Shown: positions 1-8,162 of the stretch, one piece after another
Layout: the number at the start of each line of letters is the position of its first letter
How positions within the stretch are numbered: position 1 is the stretch's first letter
Source of the DNA: Bacteroidia bacterium
GTDB lineage: Bacteria; Bacteroidota; Bacteroidia; Bacteroidales; Azobacteroidaceae
NCBI GenBank assembly: GCA_026000155.1
Contig: BNYG01000039.1
Coordinates: 1-17,897 of the forward strand
Reading direction: 5' to 3'
DNA: 17,897 nt
Program-made: the position numbers and the translations under genes
The notes under the pieces: model-generated
What the model was told of the DNA's origin: nothing
The model's database searches: none
The model's input: the letters and a program-made list of their open reading frames with translations, nothing else

Positions 1-843
1 TATAGTATAAACAGAGGAAAAGGCTACGCGTTAAAGATGGGAATGCAACACATCCTGTCCAAATACCCTGACGAGTCGATAGTTACGGCCGACGCGGACG
101 GACAACATCTACCGGTGGATATTCTGAAAGTAGGCAATTGTACAGCAGAAACGAATGATTTTGTGCTGGGTGTACGGGACTTTTCAGAACCGGGAGTACC
201 CCCTAAAAGCAAGACAGGCAACACGGTTTCCTCCTGGTTGTTTAAACTAATGACCGGTAAAACGTGCCATGATACACAAACCGGATTGCGAGGCATTCCA
301 AGCCGGCTGATAAAAAAATGCTTGTCTATCAGTGGAGACCGGTTCGATTATGAAATGAATATGCTAATGACCCTCGCAGACAGTGAGGAAATAAAGCAGG
401 TGAAGATTGAGACCGTCTATATAGATGAAAATAAGACAACCAGCTACAGGCCGGTTGTGGATTCATTAAGGATCGCCCGCGTGTTTTTAAAATACACCCT
501 GTCTTCCGTCATGAGTTTTTTAATCGATTATGTATTGTTTTTAGTAATACATTTCCTGTCAAGCGGGAATATACTGCTCTCTACGATATTTGCCAGACTC
601 TGTTCCGGAGTATTTAATTTTAATATGAACGCCAGATTTGTATTTGAAAATAAAGCGGACATCATTCATTTAATTAAATACGCGGTTTTATTTATTTGTC
701 AAATGCTTGCAAGCTGGTTATTGGTGAGTCTTTTAGATGGTACACATCTAATACCGATAGCAATAACTAAACCGGTAGTTGACGGCATCTTATTTTTCAT
801 AAGTTTCCTGATTCAAAAGAGAGTGATATTTATTAATAAGTAA
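1..843 (+). CDS. Family 2 glycosyltransferase fused to a GtrA-like membrane domain (5' end outside window)
   Basis: The reading frame is open from base 1, so the start lies outside the window; 280 residues are visible. The N-terminal part is a GT-A glycosyltransferase of the DPM1/polyprenyl-phosphate type. It shows NRGKGYALK at visible residues 5-13 and the nucleotide-sugar/metal motif DADGQH at 31-36, then HDTQTGLRG and RFDYEMNML. From about residue 163 it becomes a hydrophobic GtrA-like domain with four likely membrane segments and the FNFNMNARFVF signature near 205-215. Such proteins load a sugar onto a polyprenyl phosphate and help it cross the inner membrane for polysaccharide or glycolipid decoration. 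The sugar and acceptor cannot be read from the sequence. No clear terminator follows. Confidence 0.85.
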   Translation, partial: YSINRGKGYALKMGMQHILSKYPDESIVTADADGQHLPVDILKVGNCTAETNDFVLGVRDFSEPGVPPKSKTGNTVSSWLFKLMTGKTCHDTQTGLRGIPSRLIKKCLSISGDRFDYEMNMLMTLADSEEIKQVKIETVYIDENKTTSYRPVVDSLRIARVFLKYTLSSVMSFLIDYVLFLVIHFLSSGNILLSTIFARLCSGVFNFNMNARFVFENKADIIHLIKYAVLFICQMLASWLLVSLLDGTHLIPIAITKPVVDGILFFISFLIQKRVIFINK

Positions 844-1047
844 GCCTTCGTTATATTTTATATTCCCAGAATACCCCGTTGGTCGTAACGTGCAAATAAT
901 GGATGTTGAATTTATTTGAATTTTCAGCAAAACAACATAAATCGCTTGTCAGCCGGCATAATTATCTTCAACCGTTTTAAACCTTTCGCATTTTTTCTTG
1001 TCAAAAAAGCATGTTTAATTATTTTAGTTATTTCTAATTAAAAAATC

Positions 1048-1443
1048 ATGAAAAAGTTCTTATTTACAGCAGTATTACTGCTTTCGATGGTGACCCTTAC
1101 TTTTGCTCAGGGTCCGGGTGGTGGCAATCGTTTGACTCCGGAAGAATCTGCTAAACGGCAGACCGAATGGATGAAAACCGAATTAAAATTAACAGCAGAC
1201 CAAGTGGTTAAGGTCGATTCTATCAATTTGGTTTTTGCCAAACGTCAAGCCGAATTGTTCCAAAAAGCCCAAAATGGTGGCGACCGTACCCAAATGAGGG
1301 AAGATTTCCAAAAATTGGCAGAAGAACAGGCAAAGGCGTTGGAACTCGTTTTGACGAAAGAACAAATGGAAGCGTACAAGAAACGATTGGAAACACAAAG
1401 AGCCAATCGGGGCAACCGGGGTGGTGGCGGAAACAGAAACTAA
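1048..1443 (+). CDS. Small exported LTxxQ-type protein (Spy/CpxP-like, resembles DUF4890)
   Basis: 131 residues. The first 20 form a clear signal peptide (MKK, then a hydrophobic run, then TFA before Q21), so the product should be periplasmic. The mature part is mostly charged helix with three LTxxQ/LTxxE motifs: LTPEE at 29-33, LTADQ at 48-52 and LTKEQ at 102-106. This spacing is seen in Spy/CpxP-like periplasmic proteins and in the Bacteroidetes family I recall as DUF4890. The tail (120-131) is rich in Arg, Gly and Asn. A role in envelope stress or chaperoning is only inferred from the motif. It lies upstream of pyrG but is separated from it by a good pyrG promoter, so it is probably its own unit. 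Confidence 0.75.
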   Translation: MKKFLFTAVLLLSMVTLTFAQGPGGGNRLTPEESAKRQTEWMKTELKLTADQVVKVDSINLVFAKRQAELFQKAQNGGDRTQMREDFQKLAEEQAKALELVLTKEQMEAYKKRLETQRANRGNRGGGGNRN

Positions 1444-1527
1444 TGTTTTTGATTTTCCGTTGTACTTATTTGTTGCCAAGAAATATTTTTTATTCCCCAC
1501 AAACCGTTCTATTTTTGAAAATTTCTT

Positions 1528-1559
1528 TTTGGATACTTTCAAAAAATAGATTAACTTTG
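1528..1559 (+). promoter_or_regulatory. Bacteroidetes-type promoter for pyrG-yidC
   Basis: TTTG at 1528-1531 is separated by 20 bases from TAACTTTG at 1552-1559, matching the sigma-ABfr consensus TTTG-N19-21-TAnnTTTG. Transcription would start near 1564-1567, about 20 bases before the GTG start of pyrG. Confidence 0.8.
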
Positions 1560-1587
1560 TACGCTTAAAGCAAAAATAAAAACAAAA

Positions 1588-3189
1588 GTGGCAGAGACAA
1601 AGTACATTTTCGTTACAGGCGGTGTGGTATCCTCTTTGGGAAAAGGAATTGTCGCCGCATCTTTAGGCAAATTACTGCAAGCCAGGGGTTACAAGGTGAC
1701 CATTCAAAAATTTGATCCTTACATCAATATCGATCCGGGTACGCTCAATCCCTACGAGCACGGGGAATGTTATGTGACGGAGGATGGTCGTGAAACGGAT
1801 TTGGATCTGGGACATTACGAACGGTTTCTGAATATCCCGACTTCCAAAGCCAACAACATCACTACCGGCCGCATCTATCAAAACGTAATCAACAAAGAGC
1901 GAAAAGGCGATTTCTTGGGCAAAACCGTGCAGGTAGTTCCGCATATTACCGATGAAATCAAACGCAATATCATGGTGCTGGGCAAAACCGGCAACTATGA
2001 TTTTGTGATTACCGAAATCGGCGGGACAGTCGGCGATATCGAATCCCTACCTTATATTGAAAGTGTCCGCCAATTGCGTTGGGAACTGGGTAAAGATTGT
2101 TTATGCGTTCATTTGACGTATGTGCCCTATATTGCGGCAGCCAAGGAAGTGAAAACAAAGCCGACGCAACATTCCGTTAAATTACTTCAGGAACAGGGAG
2201 TTCAACCGAATATATTAGTGCTTCGTACCGAAAATGAACTGTCCAAGGCGATTTGCCGGAAAGTAGCCCTTTTCTGCAATGTGGATGAAGATGCTGTCAT
2301 TCAATCGTATGATGTTCCCAGCATTTATGAAGTTCCGGTGGTGTTGGCAAACCAGGGAATGGATACCATTGTGCTGCAAAAAATGGGAATGCCGACGAAC
2401 AAAAAGTTGGATTTGACTCTATGGAAAAAATTCCTTGAAAATATGAAAACCGCCGAAAAAACCGTGAAAATCGGATTGGTCGGCAAATACGTTGAATTGC
2501 CGGATGCTTATAAATCCATCAGCGAATCCCTGTTGCAGGCAGCGACTTACCACAAGCGTAAATTGGATTTGCGGTTGATTCATTCCGAAAAAATAAATGA
2601 AAAGAATGTAGCGGAACAATTGGGCGATTTAGACGGTGTCTTGATTGCGCCGGGTTTCGGACAACGAGGCATTGAAGGAAAATTTATCGCTTTGAAATAT
2701 GCACGAGAAAATAATAAACCGACTTTCGGCGTTTGTTTGGGAATGCAGTGCATGGTCATCGAGTTTGCCCGGAATGTACTGGGATTGACCGATGCCAATT
2801 CAACCGAAATGGATGCGAGCGCCTCTCATAAGGTCATCGACCTGATGGAAGAACAAAAGAACCTGACCATGATGGGCGGATCCATGCGCTTGGGCGCCTA
2901 CGATTGCCGCCTGGAAAAAGGTTCGAAAGCGCACGAAGCCTATAAAAGCGATTTAGTCAGGGAACGTCACCGCCACCGTTACGAGTTTAACAACGAATAT
3001 AAACCGGCATTTGAAGCAAAGGGTATGAAATGTACCGGAACCAATCCCGATACCGGTTTGGTCGAAGTGGTGGAAATCCCGGAACTGAAATGGTATTTGG
3101 GCACCCAGTTCCATCCGGAATACAACAGCACAGTGGCAAAGCCCAACCCTTTATTTATGAGTTTTATTGAAGCAGCTATAACGAAATAA
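1588..3189 (+). CDS. pyrG: CTP synthase (glutamine-hydrolysing)
   Basis: 533 residues, normal length. It makes CTP from UTP, ATP and glutamine, the last step of pyrimidine nucleotide synthesis, in the cytoplasm. The N-terminal synthetase domain (about 1-270) has the nucleotide loop GGVVSSLGKG at 11-20, KFDPYINIDPGTLNP and EIGGTVGDIES at 143-153. The C-terminal class I glutamine amidotransferase domain has the nucleophile Cys383 in GVCLGMQ and the His509/Glu511 pair in QFHPEY. The start is GTG at 1588: it gives the family's usual MAETKYIFVTGG N-terminus and lies about 20 bases past the promoter. The yidC start follows the stop by one base, so the two are co-transcribed and probably translationally coupled. 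Confidence 0.98.
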   Translation: MAETKYIFVTGGVVSSLGKGIVAASLGKLLQARGYKVTIQKFDPYINIDPGTLNPYEHGECYVTEDGRETDLDLGHYERFLNIPTSKANNITTGRIYQNVINKERKGDFLGKTVQVVPHITDEIKRNIMVLGKTGNYDFVITEIGGTVGDIESLPYIESVRQLRWELGKDCLCVHLTYVPYIAAAKEVKTKPTQHSVKLLQEQGVQPNILVLRTENELSKAICRKVALFCNVDEDAVIQSYDVPSIYEVPVVLANQGMDTIVLQKMGMPTNKKLDLTLWKKFLENMKTAEKTVKIGLVGKYVELPDAYKSISESLLQAATYHKRKLDLRLIHSEKINEKNVAEQLGDLDGVLIAPGFGQRGIEGKFIALKYARENNKPTFGVCLGMQCMVIEFARNVLGLTDANSTEMDASASHKVIDLMEEQKNLTMMGGSMRLGAYDCRLEKGSKAHEAYKSDLVRERHRHRYEFNNEYKPAFEAKGMKCTGTNPDTGLVEVVEIPELKWYLGTQFHPEYNSTVAKPNPLFMSFIEAAITK

Positions 3190-3190
3190 T

Positions 3191-5107
3191 ATGGATAAGA
3201 ACACAGTCATTGCTCTTTTATTGTGCTTTGCGGTTGTAGTAGGATTTTCTTATTTGAACCGTCCCAGCCAAGAACAGATAGAAGCACAAAGAAGATACAA
3301 CGATTCTATCGCTTTAGTACAGCAACAACAACGAATAGAAGAAGTTGCCAATGTGAATACAGTAAATAATCCGGCGGATCTTCTTGCCAATGAAGAACTT
3401 CCCGATTCCGCACGGCAAGCCCGTTTGCAGGATATGTACGGAAGTTTTGGCGTTTCGTCTCAAGGAACGGAAGAATTCGTGACCTTGGAAAACGCCCTGA
3501 TGGAAATCAAGTTGAGCACCCGCGGCGGACGTGTCTATTCGGTTCGATTGAAAGAATATACCAATTTTGAGAATGAACCTTTGTATTTGTTTGAAGGGGA
3601 TGAATCCAACTTCGAAATGACATTCATTACTTCCAACAATCGCGTATTGAGTACCAAAGACTTTTATTTTGAAGTCATTCCCGGTTCGGATTTACAAACT
3701 ACCTTGCGTTTGAATGCCGGCGAAAACAAATCCATTGATTTTGTTTATACTTTGCATCCGGACGATTATATGGTTGGTTTTGATATTGTTTCCAATAATC
3801 TTCAAACCGAACTTTCTCCTGCCATGCGCAGTTTGGATATCCAGTGGATGCAAAAAATCCGCCAACAAGAAAAAGGGCGGAGTTTTGAAGCCCGCTATGC
3901 GCGATTGTCGTACAAATACTTATCGGACGATGTGGAGCAGTTGCGGGAAAGCAAAGACGATCTGAAAGATATTTCCAACAAATTGAAATGGATCGGCTAC
4001 AAAGACCAGTTTTTCTCGTCCGTATTGATTGCCGGCGATAATTTTGAAACCGCCCGCTTGGATTCCCGGCATATCGAGTCCGGGAAATACCTGAAAGAAT
4101 ACAACGCTTCTACCGGTGTTCCTTATAATATTGCTAATGCCGAAGCTGTTAAATTTAATTTTTATTTCGGCCCGAATGATTATTTGTTGCTGAAGCAATA
4201 TGACAAGACCAAATTTACAGGACAAAATTTAGAACTGGAAAAATTGGTGTCGCTGGGCTATTGGATTTTGCGTCCGGTAAATAAATATGTCATTATTCCT
4301 ATCTTCGACTGGCTGATCAGCTGGTGCGGAAGTTTGGGATTAGCTATTTTCCTTTTGACGGTGATCATTAAAATGGCTTTATTCCCGTTAACGTACCGGT
4401 CCTTTATGTCGTCGGCCAAAATGCGTGTGCTTAAACCGCAAATCGAAGTCATAACCGCCAAATATCCGGGACAGGATAATGCCTTAACGCGCCAACAAAA
4501 AACGATGGAGTTGTATAAACAGGTAGGAGTGAACCCCATGGCGGGCTGTGTGCCTATGCTGTTGCAGTTTCCGTTCTTGGCCGCCCTCTTTTTCCTCTTT
4601 CCGGCAGCGATCGAATTGAGGCATCAAGGTTTCTTGTGGGCAAGTGATTTATCCACTTATGATTCATTGATTCATTGGAACACCTATATTCCTTTGGTTT
4701 CCAAATTTTTGGGCAATCATATCAGTGTGTTCTGTTTACTCATGTCGGTGGTGCAGATTGTAAACACCAAATTCACTATGGACCAACAGAATACCGGACA
4801 GGAACAAATGCCGGGCATGAAACTGATGATGTATTTTATGCCGGTGATGATGTTCTTCTGGTTCAATTCGTATGCAGCCGGTTTGAACTATTATTACCTG
4901 ATTTCCACCCTGATAACGATTATTCAAACCTATTCTTTCCGGTTTCTCTTAAACGAAGATAAGTTGCTTGCCAAATTGGAAGCCAATAAAAGCAAAGCAA
5001 AACCCGCCAAGAAAAAATCCGGATTTATGGCGCGTCTGGAAGAAGCGCAAAGGCAACAACAAGCGATGTTGAAGGAACGCCAGAAACAACAGAATAAGCG
5101 TAAATAA
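3191..5107 (+). CDS. yidC: Membrane protein insertase YidC
   Basis: 638 residues, the long Gram-negative form. YidC inserts and folds inner-membrane proteins, alone or with SecYEG. The protein has an N-terminal membrane anchor (about 5-22), a Gln-rich linker, a large periplasmic beta-domain (about 80-340) and the conserved Oxa1-type core (about 378-590). In the core, PLTYRSFMSSAKM holds the conserved hydrophilic-groove arginine (Arg403), and NPMAGCVPMLLQFPFLAALFFLF (448-470) is a core membrane helix. The C-terminal tail (595-638) is rich in Lys and Gln, as expected for ribosome contact. It starts one base after the pyrG stop. It ends 9 bases from the convergent Uma2-family gene. Confidence 0.97.
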   Translation: MDKNTVIALLLCFAVVVGFSYLNRPSQEQIEAQRRYNDSIALVQQQQRIEEVANVNTVNNPADLLANEELPDSARQARLQDMYGSFGVSSQGTEEFVTLENALMEIKLSTRGGRVYSVRLKEYTNFENEPLYLFEGDESNFEMTFITSNNRVLSTKDFYFEVIPGSDLQTTLRLNAGENKSIDFVYTLHPDDYMVGFDIVSNNLQTELSPAMRSLDIQWMQKIRQQEKGRSFEARYARLSYKYLSDDVEQLRESKDDLKDISNKLKWIGYKDQFFSSVLIAGDNFETARLDSRHIESGKYLKEYNASTGVPYNIANAEAVKFNFYFGPNDYLLLKQYDKTKFTGQNLELEKLVSLGYWILRPVNKYVIIPIFDWLISWCGSLGLAIFLLTVIIKMALFPLTYRSFMSSAKMRVLKPQIEVITAKYPGQDNALTRQQKTMELYKQVGVNPMAGCVPMLLQFPFLAALFFLFPAAIELRHQGFLWASDLSTYDSLIHWNTYIPLVSKFLGNHISVFCLLMSVVQIVNTKFTMDQQNTGQEQMPGMKLMMYFMPVMMFFWFNSYAAGLNYYYLISTLITIIQTYSFRFLLNEDKLLAKLEANKSKAKPAKKKSGFMARLEEAQRQQQAMLKERQKQQNKRK

Positions 5108-5132
5108 TATTAGGTATTATTCTTCGAATAAT
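5103..5132. terminator. Overlapping AT-rich hairpins between convergent yidC and Uma2-family genes
   Basis: AATAATA (5103-5109) and TATTATT (5115-5121) can pair with a 5-base loop. An alternative hairpin, ATTATTC (5116-5122) with GAATAAT (5126-5132), shares the middle arm. Both stop codons lie inside this stretch. The position suits a two-way transcription end, but the stems are AT-only or nearly so and there is no strong U-run. Confidence 0.35.
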
Positions 5133-5788
5133 TCCTGAAGATCAATTTCAAGTCCCTTGAGCGTAGCGACAGGGACTTTTCTTATCTCGGAGTATTCGTA
5201 AGTAGTTCCATCATTATATTTGCCGTCCGCATGTAATAGAAAGACAATCACACTTTTGTCTTTCGGTAAAACCACCCAATATTCTTTTACACCGGCTTCT
5301 TCATAGAGGTGGAGTTTTTTATTCAGATCTCGGACTGCCGTAGAGGGAGATTGCACTTCCACCACCAAGTCCGGCGCTCCGAGACAACCCTTTTCATCCA
5401 CTTTGCTGGGGTCACAAATAACGCAAATATCCGGTTGAACTACCGTGTAAATTTTATCATCGGCGGTTTCGCCGTTTTTTGGTAAACGGACATCGAAAGG
5501 CGCATGAAAAGTTTTACATTTACCTTTTCTCCGCGTAACATACGTCCATAATTTTACGAATAGAGCACCGTTGATTAGAGCATGCCGGCTGGTGGGCGCT
5601 CCAAACATTTCATAAATAATCCCATTGTATAACTCACACCGGATGTCATCTACCCACGATAAATAATCGGCGTAAGTGTAACGTTTAGACCGGTTTAATC
5701 CATAGACTGCCGCCGGTTCTTCTACCCGTAATTCTTCTTGTTTTTTATCCTCTTCTTCAACAGGATAAGGTTTACTTTTCTTTGCCAT
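5117..5788 (-). CDS. Uma2-family (DUF820) PD-(D/E)XK nuclease-like protein
   Basis: 223 residues. The core has the Uma2 family pattern: RCELYNGIIYEM (Glu52) and the restriction-nuclease-like site VVQPDICVICDPSK (Asp120), followed by APDLVVEVQSPST (Asp140, Glu144) and a lysine at 157/158. The motif KLHLYEEAGVKEYWVV is typical of the family. These proteins have the PD-(D/E)XK fold; their role is unknown and they are often found in many copies in cyanobacteria and Bacteroidetes. The first about 35 residues are charged and poorly conserved. The gene sits 7 bases after the biotin ligase gene on the same strand and is probably the last gene of that operon. Nothing in the context assigns it a substrate. 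Confidence 0.85.
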   Translation of the reverse strand: MAKKSKPYPVEEEDKKQEELRVEEPAAVYGLNRSKRYTYADYLSWVDDIRCELYNGIIYEMFGAPTSRHALINGALFVKLWTYVTRRKGKCKTFHAPFDVRLPKNGETADDKIYTVVQPDICVICDPSKVDEKGCLGAPDLVVEVQSPSTAVRDLNKKLHLYEEAGVKEYWVVLPKDKSVIVFLLHADGKYNDGTTYEYSEIRKVPVATLKGLEIDLQELFEE

Positions 5789-5795
5789 AGTTTAA

Positions 5796-6527
5796 TTATT
5801 TTATAACACAAGATACTTCTTTGAAGGCATATTGCCGTTCTTCTCCTCTATCCGTTGTTAAATGGAGGATTCCGTCCTCGGCGATTGATTTTATTTGTGC
5901 ATTAAACAGTCCGTTCTTGTCTTCGTAACAGTGAAAGCCTGATTTGCGGAAAAGAACATCCTGATAAGCTTGGGCAATTTTTTCGTTTTGACCGGCTTTC
6001 AACTTTTTATACCAGTGCATAATCCGTTTGAGCATTTTTTCCAACAGCACCGTCAAATTTATCTCCTTGCTCAGGATTTGTTTCAGGGAAACCGGATTGG
6101 GCAGGGCGTCGGTAAAAACTTCCTGATTGACATTCAACCCGATACCGATAACGGATTGAGCGATGTTCTGACCGGTTACTTCATTTTCAATCAGGATGCC
6201 GACTATTTTCCGATTTTCGAAATAAATGTCATTCGGCCATTTGACGGTCACATTTTGGATGTAGCTGTCTAATGTTTCCTTCACTCCTAAAGCAATCACT
6301 TCCGAAAGCAAAAAAGATTGTTTTGCCGGCAAAAAACTGGGATACAAAAGAATGCTGCAAGTGATGTTCTTACCCGCTTCCGATTCCCATTGATTGCCTC
6401 GTTGTCCGCGCCCTGCCGTTTGAGCTTCAGCCAAAACAACCGTTCCTTCCTCTAAAATTTGTTTTTCTGCCAATTCTCTCAATAAAAGATTGGTTGAATG
6501 CGTCGTTTTAATTTTGATAATATTCAT
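5796..6527 (-). CDS. birA: Biotin--[acetyl-CoA-carboxylase] ligase, catalytic-only form
   Basis: 243 residues. It activates biotin with ATP and attaches it to the lysine of biotin carrier proteins such as AccB. The biotin/lipoate ligase domain shows GRGQRG at 39-44 (the biotinyl-AMP loop) and KWPNDIY at 96-102, followed by KIVGILIENE with Lys107 and a small C-terminal SH3-like domain. There is no N-terminal helix-turn-helix, so unlike E. coli BirA it should not act as a repressor. This shorter form is usual in Bacteroidetes. Its ATG lies inside the 3' end of the preceding MmcQ/YjbR-like gene (20-base overlap in another frame), a sign of coupled translation. Confidence 0.93.
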   Translation of the reverse strand: MNIIKIKTTHSTNLLLRELAEKQILEEGTVVLAEAQTAGRGQRGNQWESEAGKNITCSILLYPSFLPAKQSFLLSEVIALGVKETLDSYIQNVTVKWPNDIYFENRKIVGILIENEVTGQNIAQSVIGIGLNVNQEVFTDALPNPVSLKQILSKEINLTVLLEKMLKRIMHWYKKLKAGQNEKIAQAYQDVLFRKSGFHCYEDKNGLFNAQIKSIAEDGILHLTTDRGEERQYAFKEVSCVIK

Positions 6528-6864
6528 CTCGTATGCGTTTAGGGAGTTTTTTTATGACCTCATCGATGGAATGCCGGATCCAAAATATTACTTCTTCTTC
6601 GTTCATGTCCCGGTTGAGGTAGATTGTATTCCAGTATTTTTTATGAAAATGCCAAGCCGGTTCAACGCAGGAGTAGCTCTCGCGCAGTTCAATCGCTTTT
6701 TCCGGATCACATTTAAGTGCGATCTGTAAATCCGGATTATCCAAGGGAATAAGTGCAAACATTTTGTTTTCCACTTTCAAAACCAAGGAAACTTCGTCAA
6801 AAGGGAACGATTCGGTCGTTCCTTTCAGCGACATGCAATACTCATGTAGTTCTTCAATATTCAT
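6508..6864 (-). CDS. MmcQ/YjbR family protein
   Basis: 118 residues, matching the small MmcQ/YjbR family, which has a CyaY-like fold and is thought to bind DNA. Visible family marks are the N-terminal helix with FPFDE at 20-24, KMFALI at 34-39, and P-A-W-H-F-H-K-K-Y-W around 69-78. The exact function is not established for this family. The gene starts 2 bases after the yraN stop and overlaps the start of the biotin ligase gene, so it is the middle member of a compact leftward operon. Confidence 0.85.
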   Translation of the reverse strand: MNIEELHEYCMSLKGTTESFPFDEVSLVLKVENKMFALIPLDNPDLQIALKCDPEKAIELRESYSCVEPAWHFHKKYWNTIYLNRDMNEEEVIFWIRHSIDEVIKKLPKRIRDEYYQN

Positions 6865-6866
6865 CC

Positions 6867-7241
6867 TTATCTTCGATATGTATTTACCGGCGGATAAAAC
6901 GCATCTTCAATATGTTCTATCGTGAAATCCGGTTGCTTTCCTATCACTGCAATAATATCAAAACGCACAGGCAAGTCGATATTGAAATACTTGATGTAAT
7001 AATCCGTTGCGGAAATGATCCGCCGGATTTTGGTGTTGTTGACGGCATCTTCGGGCAATTCCCAATCTCCACTGCGGGTTTTTACTTCCACAATGACCAA
7101 TTCGTCATCCGTTTGAGCAATAATGTCCAATTCCAAATGTCCTCTGTGCCAATTGATATGGCGAATTTGGTACCCCTTTGCTTCCAAGTATTCAATGGCG
7201 GCAGTTTCACCTGCTTTCCCTAATTCATTATGCTGGGCCAT
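6867..7241 (-). CDS. yraN: YraN family (UPF0102) nuclease-fold protein
   Basis: 124 residues from the chosen ATG at 7241, which gives the family's normal N-terminus MAQHNELGKAGE. A longer in-frame start at 7340 would add 33 residues with no family similarity and would run through the likely promoter, so it is rejected. The family has an endonuclease-like PD-(D/E)XK fold: GHLELDIIA (Asp39) and VEVKTR (Glu52, Lys54) form the visible active-site pattern. A role in DNA handling is suspected for the family, but no reaction is firmly known. It is the first gene of the leftward operon that runs through the biotin ligase to the Uma2-family gene. Confidence 0.88.
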   Translation of the reverse strand: MAQHNELGKAGETAAIEYLEAKGYQIRHINWHRGHLELDIIAQTDDELVIVEVKTRSGDWELPEDAVNNTKIRRIISATDYYIKYFNIDLPVRFDIIAVIGKQPDFTIEHIEDAFYPPVNTYRR

Positions 7242-7261
7242 GGCTATGTTAAATTTTTGTA

Positions 7262-7296
7262 CAAAGTTAGCATAAAATCTAGATATTCCCCACCAA
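7262..7296 (-). promoter_or_regulatory. Likely promoter of the yraN operon (minus strand)
   Basis: On the minus strand, TAACTTTG (7269 down to 7262) is a perfect -7 element about 20 bases before the yraN ATG. A TTGG at 7296-7293 could be the -33 element, but the 23-base spacing is longer than usual. Confidence 0.5.
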
Positions 7297-7317
7297 CGAA
7301 TAAAAATAGGCTTGACT

Positions 7318-7332
7318 ATTGGCCTGGCCAAT
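7318..7332. repeat. Perfect 15-bp palindrome ATTGGCC-T-GGCCAAT
   Basis: Arms 7318-7324 and 7326-7332 are exact reverse complements around one base. It lies between the yraN promoter and the transposase gene. It could be a protein-binding site, or sequence at or near the left end of the insertion element. Confidence 0.45.
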
Positions 7333-7354
7333 CCGTCCAACCGTTTAGTTTTCT

Positions 7355-7362
7355 TATATTTG
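7355..7362 (+). promoter_or_regulatory. Possible -7 element for the transposase gene
   Basis: TATATTTG at 7355-7362 matches TAnnTTTG and lies 26 bases before the transposase ATG at 7389. I see no good TTTG at the expected upstream distance. Confidence 0.35.
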
Positions 7363-7388
7363 CAGTTGAAAGATCAACAAATAAGGAA

Positions 7389-8141
7389 ATGAAGACATCA
7401 GGATTAGACGTGCCCAAAGATAGTATATTTTGTGCGATTTACGATGGGAAAAGTTCTTCAGGGGTAAAAGAATTTACAACGACGACTGTTTCTATTCGTT
7501 CTCTTGGCGACTATTTGAGATCGGAAAAGGTGCAAAGGGTTGCTATGGAAAGCACCTCTACCTATTGGGTTCCCATCAGAGATATTCTGTATGAAATGGA
7601 GTTTGAATTGAAGTTATCCGCTTCATATCAAGCAGCAGCCGGGCAGAAAGATCGATTCCAAAGACGCTCAATGGATAATATTGATAACCTGACAACGCTA
7701 CCGGGCGTGAGCCTGATATCGGCTATGATAATCGTATCCGAAACGGGAGGCGATATGAGTGTCTTTGAAAACAGTGGGAAATTTACCGGCTGGACGGGAG
7801 TGCGTCCGAGAAACGATGAATCAGCCGGCAAATTTAAGAGTACCGCCACTACCAAAGGCAATAAACATCTCCGTGCTATTATCGTTCAGGTTGCTAGGGC
7901 TGCTTCACGCTCAAAGAGAAGTTATTTTATGGACAAGTTTCAGAAACTTGCCATGAGAAAACCAAGAAAAAAGGGATTGGTAGCCATTGGAAGAAAAATG
8001 TTAGTGATAATATGGCATATTTTAAGTGAAAAAACGCAGTATGATCCGCATCCTGTTCATATTTACGACCCTGTGAAAGTGGAACACAAAATCAAATATC
8101 ACGAACGAGAAATTGAACGAGCAAAGAAACTAATTGCCTAA
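7389..8141 (+). pseudogene. IS110-family transposase with an in-frame internal deletion
   Basis: 250 residues from ATG 7389, against the usual 310-400 for the family. The start is set by the conserved LDVPKD N-terminus; the in-frame ATG at 7230 would add 53 unrelated residues and overlap yraN. The RuvC-like DEDD domain is only partly present: Asp7 and Glu54 (MESTSTYW) remain, but after EFELKLS (71-77) the sequence jumps to QKDRF...NLTTLPGV. The segment that normally carries the K-x-D-x-x-D-A motif, with the last two catalytic acids and the coiled-coil linker, is gone. The C-terminal domain is intact: LPGVSLISAMIIVSETG (104-120), W-T-G-V-R-P, SAGKFKSTATTKGNKHLR with the probable catalytic Ser145, and the long basic tail. 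The protein can still be translated but should be unable to recombine DNA. Confidence 0.85.
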
Positions 8142-8162
8142 AATCGAAATTATTAGCGTAAA

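Noticed and set aside
844..1047. Possible small RNA or hairpin around 909-932 (GTTGAA...TTCAGC)
   Set aside because: The stem is short and interrupted and no promoter or U-run accompanies it.
6490..6729. Plus-strand open frames opposite the biotin ligase, MmcQ/YjbR and yraN genes
   Set aside because: They are complementary shadows of well-supported minus-strand genes and show no protein family features.
7242..7340. N-terminal extension of yraN to ATG 7340
   Set aside because: It adds 33 residues without family similarity and includes the probable promoter; MAQHNELGKAGE is the normal family start.
7230..7388. N-terminal extension of the transposase frame back to ATG 7230
   Set aside because: The 53 extra residues resemble no IS110 N-terminus, overlap yraN, and precede the conserved LDVPKD start at 7389.
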